A stretch of 12,433 bases of DNA from an uncultured Thermomicrobiales bacterium (lineage in GTDB: Bacteria; Chloroflexota; Chloroflexia; Thermomicrobiales; UBA6265), in contig CADCWH010000316.1 of assembly GCA_902806395.1 (NCBI GenBank), positions 1 through 12,433 of the forward strand. Direction: 5' to 3'. The notes below the pieces were generated by a model. The model searched no databases, was not told where the DNA came from, and was given only the letters and a program-made list of their open reading frames with translations. Below are positions 7,276 to 12,433 of this stretch, in pieces. How positions within the stretch are numbered: position 1 is the stretch's first letter; each line of letters begins with the position of its first letter. A program made the translations under genes and the position numbers.

Positions 7276-7314
7276 GGGTGAGACCGGGGCGCCATTCCTG
7301 CCCCAGCCCCACCC
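7276..7314. terminator. Imperfect hairpin between convergent genes
   Basis: Bases 7276-7290 and 7300-7314 pair at 12 of 15 positions around a 9-nt loop, with uninterrupted GGGTG/CACCC and GGGGC/GCCCC ends. It lies between the converging TIM-barrel and DUF305 genes, where terminators are expected. No T-run is present. Confidence 0.4.
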
Positions 7315-7340
7315 CTCATCGCAACGGTTACGCGGACGCG

Positions 7341-8579
7341 CTATTGGGCGGCGTTGCCGCGGGCCGTGTTATAGGTCTCGATTTGCTCCGGTGTGAGGAT
7401 CGAGGCGGTGGCGACATGCGCGGCGAGATGGACGGCGGCCAACTCGCCCTCCAATCGACTTAATTCGACGACCCGATCGACCACGTCGCCCGGCGCGATT
7501 GCCGAGGACCGCAGGTCAGACTCGAAGGCAGCCTGGGCGACGAGGAACCGCTCCCCGGCGGCGACCGCATCGACCTGGACTGAGGCACGGAGCGCCTCGA
7601 GCCCGGTCACCTGCTCGACTGTCAGGGTCAGCTGGTCGCGGAGTTCAAGGGAATGTGCCGGGCCGGGGATGCCATTCGCCTCGGCGGCCCGCGCATACCC
7701 GGCGCCGTCTCCGCGTTCGATGGCCACGACCTCGTCCGACGTCAGTGCGCGGATGTCCCGTCCACCGCTGGTCCCACCATGCGCGTGGTCACCGGCAACG
7801 GGCGTCCCGCTGCCTGGAGTGGCCCCGCCAGATAGCTCGAGCAGGATCGCCGCCAATATCTCCGTCTCGGCCCGTTGGGCGGCGATGACCCGTGCGGCGA
7901 CATCGCGGATCTCCGGATGGTTCGCCTGACCCAACGCCGCCTCCGATGCGGAGATGGCGCTCTCGTGGTGGGGGATCACCAATTCGATGAACGCTCGGTC
8001 TGCATCTGGGACGGAGCAAAAGGCCGCGACGAGCGCATGACTGTCCATGAGATCGACACCATTGCCGGTCACCATCAAGCCATGGGCCGTGGGCATCGTC
8101 CGGGCCATCTCGGCCATCAATGCGTCGCCGGTCAGTGTCGGGTCCGGAGCACCATAGAATTCCTGCCGCAGTCCGCGCAGCTCGTCGATCTCCTCGCCTT
8201 GCGTGGTAATGACCGCTCGGGCGATCTCCTTGAGCCGGGGATCGGCGAGCCGGGGCAGCGCCGCTTCGGCCAACGCGATCACGCTGACGTGGTGGGGCAC
8301 CATCATGTCGATGTAGATCTGGTCGAACTCGACCGTATGCGCGGATGGCGTGCCGTGCTGGGCCATGTCTCCCTCCACATGGGCGCTCCCCGGAGACGCG
8401 GCGGGCGAGGTGACGCCGTCACCCGTGGGGCAACTCGCGGGGGTCGCCAACGGCGTCGCCTGCCGGACGGCGCCCGTGGGCATGGCCGTGGACGCGAGGG
8501 CCGAGATCGCCACGATGGTGACGATGCACGGCACAATGAAACGGGGCGCCAGGGGCACCCGGACACGTGAAAACCGCAT
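7341..8579 (-). CDS. Secreted protein with two DUF305 domains and a CpxP/Spy-like domain
   Basis: The 412-residue product begins with basic residues and a hydrophobic segment (about 13-33), a secretion signal or membrane anchor. A low-complexity Thr/Pro/His linker follows. Two DUF305 units come next: FDQIYIDMMVPHHVS (85-99) and DRAFIELVIPHHESA (194-208), each with the paired His and following helix typical of the family. A His/Gly linker (about 255-272) leads to a C-terminal helical domain with LTVEQ (319-323) and LTPEQ (395-399), like the LTxxQ motifs of CpxP/Spy/CnrX-type periplasmic proteins. DUF305 proteins often sit beside metal-resistance genes and are thought to bind metal through the His pairs; function is not settled. 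ATG at 8579 is preferred over 8633 because GAGAGGA lies just upstream and the signal peptide starts there. It is last in a minus-strand run with the His-rich protein and CopB, 120 bases after the former. Confidence 0.85.
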   Translation of the reverse strand: MRFSRVRVPLAPRFIVPCIVTIVAISALASTAMPTGAVRQATPLATPASCPTGDGVTSPAASPGSAHVEGDMAQHGTPSAHTVEFDQIYIDMMVPHHVSVIALAEAALPRLADPRLKEIARAVITTQGEEIDELRGLRQEFYGAPDPTLTGDALMAEMARTMPTAHGLMVTGNGVDLMDSHALVAAFCSVPDADRAFIELVIPHHESAISASEAALGQANHPEIRDVAARVIAAQRAETEILAAILLELSGGATPGSGTPVAGDHAHGGTSGGRDIRALTSDEVVAIERGDGAGYARAAEANGIPGPAHSLELRDQLTLTVEQVTGLEALRASVQVDAVAAGERFLVAQAAFESDLRSSAIAPGDVVDRVVELSRLEGELAAVHLAAHVATASILTPEQIETYNTARGNAAQ

Positions 8580-8699
8580 GGGGATCCTCTCTTGGGTGGG
8601 TGTCAAAACGAAATTAAGAACGCCGTGATCCATCGGCCCCGGTCGCCTCGCCGGGTGTCTCCGTGGACGGCGTCGTGGTACGGCGCGAGCTTCCTCGGC

Positions 8700-9449
8700 C
8701 TATAACCGCCACACCTGGAGTAGGGCTCGCCGGTGCCCGGAGAACGGCGGTGTCCCATGAGTACCCGTCGATCGGTCAGCTACCGCGAGGAGCACGGTGG
8801 ACAAGGGAGCGATCGCGAGGTCGCCGCTCCGACCGGAAATCGTCGTCGGGGCCCATGACGCGAGCGTCGCGGTGCGTTCGCTGGCACAGGCATCCGCTTC
8901 CCGGGGGCCGCCGGGTCCGTGGTCGTCCCCTGTCCGTCGGTGACGGGAGCGGTCGATGTTGACCTCCCCCGTGTCCCGACCCGTCGCCGGGCCGAGACCA
9001 TCGTGGCGCGCTGCAGGCTCGCCACGGGTCACACCCATCTCGCGGGACGCAACTAGGAAATGGTGAGCACCCGGGCGCGCCCGCCGACGGTCCTCCGACC
9101 GGTCATGCGGCATCGCTGGGGGCGACGCCTCGTGACCGTGTAAGCCAGTGCGCGAGGGGTTGATCGCGTGCCCCCGGTCACCGGCGTGGCCATGCGAGCG
9201 GGCCCCGTGCCGGGGCATCGGCGCCGAGACGACCGTGGCGGGGTCATGGGCCGCGATGCTCTGGACCATGATCACGTCGTGGCCCAGGACGACGGCGACT
9301 AGTACGGCAGCGAGCCACAAACCCGGCCCACGACCCGCCTGGGCGGCGAAGAGGCGGAGCACTCTCCGTCTGCCGACCGCCAGACCACTCGCGCCGCGGC
9401 GTGCCGATCGTCGTCGCGGACGGCAATGGCATCTGGTCCTGTGTGTCAC
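8700..9449 (-). CDS. Membrane-anchored His-rich protein, probable metal-resistance accessory
   Basis: This 249-residue frame has a basic N-terminus, one clear membrane segment (about residues 42-62, WLAAVLVAVVLGHDV) and then a long extracytoplasmic region with about twenty His residues, many as HG/GH pairs (HGARSHGHAGDRGH). It ends GHRRALLQVWRL and a TAG at 8700-8702. Third codon positions are mostly G/C, as in real genes here. Its style recalls the short His-rich proteins (DUF6153-like) in actinobacterial copper clusters, but I cannot confirm the family. The start is uncertain: GTG at 9449 gives a 59-base gap after the copB stop; GTG at 9362 would also keep the membrane segment. The frame stays open far upstream into copB, which hides the real gene. 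Position between copB and the DUF305 gene suggests an operon role in binding metal outside the membrane. Confidence 0.5.
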   Translation of the reverse strand: MTHRTRCHCRPRRRSARRGASGLAVGRRRVLRLFAAQAGRGPGLWLAAVLVAVVLGHDVIMVQSIAAHDPATVVSAPMPRHGARSHGHAGDRGHAINPSRTGLHGHEASPPAMPHDRSEDRRRARPGAHHFLVASREMGVTRGEPAARHDGLGPATGRDTGEVNIDRSRHRRTGDDHGPGGPREADACASERTATLASWAPTTISGRSGDLAIAPLSTVLLAVADRSTGTHGTPPFSGHRRALLQVWRL

Positions 9450-9508
9450 GGCCCCATTGTCCCACTGGGCAAGATCGACCACAACCTGATATGGGCTCTC
9501 GATCGCCC

Positions 9509-11740
9509 TCACGCGCCATCCCGCCCATCGCCCATCCCGAGGTCCAACCCGCGCAGCAATTGGGCATTCAGGGCGACCACGATCGTCGAAAAGCTCATGA
9601 GCAGGGCGCCGACCGCCGGGGCGAGGGTGAAGCCGACGGGGGCCAATACGCCCGCCGCCAACGGGATCGAGATGACGTTGTAGCCAGCCGCCCAGCCCAG
9701 GTTCTGGACCATCTTGCGGTAACTGGCTCGTGAGAGCCGGACCACCCCGGCCACGGCGCGGGGGTCGCTCCGGGCCAGGATCACCCCGGCCGACTCGATC
9801 GCGACGTCGGTGCCGGCACCGATCGCGATGCCGACATCCGCCCGGGTCAGCGCCGGGGCGTCGTTCACCCCGTCCCCAACCATCGCCACTCGCTCGCCGC
9901 GGCCCTGCAACTCGGCGACCGCCGCCGCTTTCTGGTCCGGCAGGACTTCGGCGAAGACCTCGTCGATGCCCAGTTCGGTCCCGACCGCGTCTGCGACCGG
10001 CCGGGCGTCTCCGGTGATCATCACCACCCGGACCCCGCTCGCTCGCAACTCGGCCACGGCCGCTCGCGACTCGTCCCGAACGCGATCTTCCAGGGCCAGG
10101 GCTCCGACGATCGCGCCGTCTCGGATCACGTGCAGCACCGCCGCGCCCCGGGCCGACCAACCCTCCGCCCACTCCCGGGTGGTGGCATCTGGCTCGATGG
10201 CGCGCTCCCGCAGCAGGGCCGGGCCGCCGACGGCGACTTCGACGCCATCGACGGTCGCGGCCACGCCCCGGCCGGCGGCGGCCCGGAACCCCGTCGCCGG
10301 GAGGGGGGCAAGTCCCCGGACCTCCGCGTCCCGGGTGATGGCTCGGGCCAGGGGGTGCTCGGAGTCGCGCTCGACCGCCGCCGCGAGGCGCACCAGGGCG
10401 CCTTCGTCGCCGTCCGTCGCCACCACCCCGCGCACGACGGGCTCACCCTCGGTCAGGGTGCCGGTCTTGTCGAAGATCACGGTGGTCACCGTCCGCATCC
10501 GCTCCAGGGCCAAGCGGTCCCGGACCAAGATGCCTTGCCGGGCCGAGATCGAGGTCGAGAGGGCGATCACCAGCGGGATCGCCAGCCCGAGCGCGTGTGG
10601 GCACGAGATGACCAGCACCGTGACCGTCCGGGTGATGGCCTCGTCGAAGGTGCCGATGACCGACCAGACCACGAACGTCACCGCCCCGGCGGCGATCGCG
10701 ACGTAGAAGAGCAGCGCGGCGAAGCGGTCGGCCAGGGCCTGGGCACGGGAACGCGACCCCTCCGCCTCGGCAACCAGGCGCTGGATACCGGCCAGCGCCG
10801 TCTCGTCGCCGACGGCGGCGACCCGCATCCGCAGCGCCGACCCGACCGCCACCGTCCCGGCCACGACGCCGTCGCCAGGACCCTTCGTCACCGGGCGCGA
10901 CTCGCCGGTGACCATCGACTCGTCCAGGTCCACCTCGCCGTCGAGCACCGTCCCGTCGGCGGGCACTCGCCCACCCGGGCGGACCAGCACGGTGTCGCCG
11001 ACCATCAGGGCCGCAAGCGGGACCGTCTCGATCGCGTCCCCGGTCACCCGCTCCGCCTCGTCGGGCAGGAGGGCCGCCAGAGCGTCCAAGGCGCCCCGCG
11101 CCTGGCCGAGCGCTCGCATCTCCTGCCAGTGGCCGAGCAGCATGATCACGATCAGCAGGGCCAGCTCCCACCAGAAATCAAGGTCGGCGAACCCCAGGGT
11201 CGAGGCCAGGCTGGCGGCGAACGCGACGCTGATCGCGAGCGTGATCAGTAGCATCATCCCCGGCCGCCGGTCGCGCGCCTCGTCCCACCCGCCCCGCAGG
11301 AAGACTTCGCCGCCATACAGGAAGACGACGGTGCCCAGGACGGGCGCGACCCAGTCGCTGCCCGGGAACGTCGGGACGCTCACGCCCAACCAGTCCATCA
11401 GCCAGTGCCGCACCATCTCGCTATAGAGGACCACCGGGATGGACAGTGCTAGCGAGACCCAGAACCGGCGCCGAAAGAGATCGGGGTCATGCCCCGCGTG
11501 ACCCTCATGTCCGCCGTGCCCGCTGTGCCCGCCGTGATGTCCGGGCTCTCCATGTCCCACGTGACCATAGGCCGAGACGTCCGCATGGGTGACGTGGCCC
11601 GCGTGGCCGTCTGGCCGGAGGTCGAGCTCAACCGTCCGATCGTCCGACGGGGAGACGTGTTCGCCCGTCCGCAGGGTACCGTCGGCTCCCGCGTGTCCCC
11701 TGTGGTCGATGGCTTTCGACGCTTCCGTTCGCTGTTTCAT
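9509..11740 (-). CDS. copB: CopB-type (P1B-3) copper-translocating P-type ATPase
   Basis: The 743-residue protein couples ATP hydrolysis to export of copper (Cu2+/Cu+, possibly Ag+) across the cytoplasmic membrane. A His-rich N-terminal tail (about 13-84, repeats of HGGH/GHxGH) replaces the Cys-type metal domains of CopA. Actuator TGES is at 278-281, phosphorylated D424 in DKTGT, HP at 462-463 and GDGVNDAP at 622-629. Subclass markers are all present: CPH (380-382) in the sixth segment, N680-x6-YN-x4-P693 in the seventh and MSFST (715-719) followed by AxN in the eighth. These define P1B-3. ATG at 11740 is chosen over an in-phase GTG at 11788 because AGGA lies 9 nt upstream and the GTG has no ribosome site. 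The gene follows a CsoR-style operator and leads the minus-strand cassette. Length and motifs are complete. Confidence 0.95.
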   Translation of the reverse strand: MKQRTEASKAIDHRGHAGADGTLRTGEHVSPSDDRTVELDLRPDGHAGHVTHADVSAYGHVGHGEPGHHGGHSGHGGHEGHAGHDPDLFRRRFWVSLALSIPVVLYSEMVRHWLMDWLGVSVPTFPGSDWVAPVLGTVVFLYGGEVFLRGGWDEARDRRPGMMLLITLAISVAFAASLASTLGFADLDFWWELALLIVIMLLGHWQEMRALGQARGALDALAALLPDEAERVTGDAIETVPLAALMVGDTVLVRPGGRVPADGTVLDGEVDLDESMVTGESRPVTKGPGDGVVAGTVAVGSALRMRVAAVGDETALAGIQRLVAEAEGSRSRAQALADRFAALLFYVAIAAGAVTFVVWSVIGTFDEAITRTVTVLVISCPHALGLAIPLVIALSTSISARQGILVRDRLALERMRTVTTVIFDKTGTLTEGEPVVRGVVATDGDEGALVRLAAAVERDSEHPLARAITRDAEVRGLAPLPATGFRAAAGRGVAATVDGVEVAVGGPALLRERAIEPDATTREWAEGWSARGAAVLHVIRDGAIVGALALEDRVRDESRAAVAELRASGVRVVMITGDARPVADAVGTELGIDEVFAEVLPDQKAAAVAELQGRGERVAMVGDGVNDAPALTRADVGIAIGAGTDVAIESAGVILARSDPRAVAGVVRLSRASYRKMVQNLGWAAGYNVISIPLAAGVLAPVGFTLAPAVGALLMSFSTIVVALNAQLLRGLDLGMGDGRDGA

Positions 11741-11814
11741 CTCGCCGTGTCCTGAACGATTGCCTACCGCACCGTGGCGCCGCGTCACGGCCGGGAAGAC
11801 TTCAATAACTCCAT

Positions 11815-11820
11815 ACTATA
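11815..11820 (-). promoter_or_regulatory. -10 of the copB promoter
   Basis: On the minus strand the hexamer reads TATAGT, 5 of 6 matches to TATAAT. It shares four bases with the CsoR-like palindrome. With a 15-base spacer the -35 would be TTGCGT (three matches); with 17 bases it is poor. A start near 11808 would give a leader of about 70 nt to the ATG at 11740. Confidence 0.55.
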
Positions 11821-11835
11821 CCCCCAGGGGGTATA
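11817..11835. promoter_or_regulatory. CsoR-style copper operator palindrome
   Basis: TATACCCCCAGGGGGTATA is a perfect 19-bp palindrome (9-bp arms, A centre). Its G/C-tract core flanked by TAT/ATA matches the general form of operators bound by CsoR-family copper-sensing repressors. It lies in the spacer of the copB promoter and overlaps the -10, the position for repression lifted by Cu(I). No csoR gene is in the window, so the binding protein must be encoded elsewhere. Confidence 0.75.
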
Positions 11836-11861
11836 ACGCAAGCCTGGGCACTCAGTGTCGG

Positions 11862-11873
11862 GACAGGACTGTC
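11862..11873. repeat. Short dyad upstream of the copper operator
   Basis: GACAG (11862-11866) and CTGTC (11869-11873) are inverted around GA, about 27 bases from the main palindrome. It may be an extra regulator site or chance. Confidence 0.2.
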
Positions 11874-11952
11874 ATCAGCGGGGTTGCCGACCACCGCGAT
11901 GGGCTCGGGATGGCAGCGTCGGGATATTGGGGACCACCCGTCGGCAGCCGGT

Positions 11953-12433
11953 TTAGGGGTGACCAGTCCGGGCTCGCCGGTGGGGCGGCACCCTGCGGCC
12001 GAACCGGGCCGGGTCGAAGGGGACGAGCACATCCGGGGACGAATCGCCGTCACCGTCCAGCATATCGGCCAGGGACTCGGCGGTGGCCGGGGCGAGGGTG
12101 ATGCCGAGCATCGCGTGGCCGGTCGCCACGGCGACGTTGCCGAGTCCGGGGAGGCGGCCGATGGCGGGCAGCCCGTCCGGAGTGAGGGGGCGCATCCCGG
12201 CCCAGGGGGCGGAAGCCCGATCCGGGTCGGCTGGCCAATCACGCAGGTAGCGGGCGGTCGCCATCGCGATCTGGCCCGGTCGATCCCGCCGGATCGACGC
12301 CTCCGGCGATGCGAGGTCCATTAGGCCCGCCACGCGCAACGATCCCCCGTAGGGCGTCACCGCCAGCCGGGCCTCGTCTAGATACAGCGTGGAGGTGATC
12401 GGACGGGGCGCGGGGGCGTAATCGAGGCTGTAC
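11953..12433 (-). CDS. FAD-dependent oxidoreductase of the DadA/glycine-oxidase type, C-terminal part
   Basis: About 160 C-terminal residues are present, with the gene entering from the right edge and ending at a TAA (11953-11955). The part seen contains LYLDEARLAVTPYGGSLRVAG, and then WAGMRPLTPDGLPAIGRLPG and NVAVATGHAMLGITLAPATA. These are the closing substrate- and FAD-binding segments of D-amino-acid dehydrogenases and glycine oxidases of the DAO family. The GxR-x-TPDGxPxIG motif and GHAMLGxTLAP near the flavin are characteristic. The enzyme would oxidise an amino acid to an imino acid, feeding electrons to the respiratory chain or oxygen. The N-terminal GxGxxG Rossmann motif lies outside the window, so the exact substrate class is open. 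It shares direction with copB but is separated from it by the copper promoter, so it is probably an independent unit. Confidence 0.85.
   Translation of the reverse strand, partial: YSLDYAPAPRPITSTLYLDEARLAVTPYGGSLRVAGLMDLASPEASIRRDRPGQIAMATARYLRDWPADPDRASAPWAGMRPLTPDGLPAIGRLPGLGNVAVATGHAMLGITLAPATAESLADMLDGDGDSSPDVLVPFDPARFGRRVPPHRRARTGHP

Noticed and set aside
9450..10172. N-terminal part of the 490-codon minus frame that contains the His-rich protein
   Set aside because: It lies in a second frame inside copB and is Gly/Arg-repetitive; only the part after the copB stop is credible.
10130..11251. Plus-strand 373-codon frame antisense to copB
   Set aside because: His/Arg/Asp/Gln-rich shadow translation with no recognisable domain, opposite a complete P-type ATPase.
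11832..11837. Plus-strand TATAAC as a promoter diverging from copB
   Set aside because: It is a by-product of the palindrome; no plus-strand gene follows before the right edge.
11884..12324. Plus-strand 146-codon frame at the right end
   Set aside because: Antisense to the clear DadA-like oxidoreductase segment and without domain features.

Overview
This is a GC-rich window with strong G/C preference at third codon positions. It carries seven protein genes I can support, plus one gene remnant. Gene content fits a high-GC environmental bacterium. The combination of an AfsR/LuxR-type STAND ATPase, a tandem-DUF305 protein and a CopB-type ATPase makes me think of Chloroflexota (Thermomicrobia-like). 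That placement is inference from gene style; there is no rRNA or other marker here.

Layout. Bases 1-595 hold no gene I can identify, but end in a good sigma70-type promoter with an overlapping dyad. 596-3031 (+) encodes a large signal-transducing ATPase with a C-terminal LuxR HTH, started from TTG. It converges on a NarL/FixJ response regulator (3271-4017, -); a 16-bp perfect hairpin lies between them. The regulator has its own extended -10 promoter and a leader of about 100 nt. 4419-5789 (+) is a complete ketosynthase (FabF type). It is followed by a 534-base gap that contains, on the minus strand, the start-less C-terminal remnant of an apparent HD-GYP protein (5822-6043). 6324-7244 (+) is a TIM-barrel-like protein resembling U32-peptidase-family proteins but without the U32 signature.

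The right half looks like a copper (metal) response cassette on the minus strand. A 19-bp perfect CsoR-style palindrome (11817-11835) overlaps the -10 of a CopB/P1B-3 ATPase (9509-11740). This is followed by a membrane-anchored His-rich protein (8700-9449) and a secreted protein fusing two DUF305 domains to a CpxP/Spy-like LTxxQ domain (7341-8579). The proposed logic is that metal releases a CsoR-type repressor, CopB exports copper across the membrane, and the two His-rich extracytoplasmic proteins bind or buffer it. No csoR or copper chaperone gene is inside the window.

The window ends inside the C-terminal part of a DadA/glycine-oxidase-like FAD-dependent oxidoreductase (11953-12433, -), which reads in from beyond the right edge.

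I found no tRNA, rRNA, CRISPR array, transposase or insertion sequence. The best candidate for something under-described is the three-gene metal cassette, especially the His-rich protein whose reading frame is buried in a much longer spurious frame antiparallel to nothing and overlapping copB. The sequence does not show a wholly new system.
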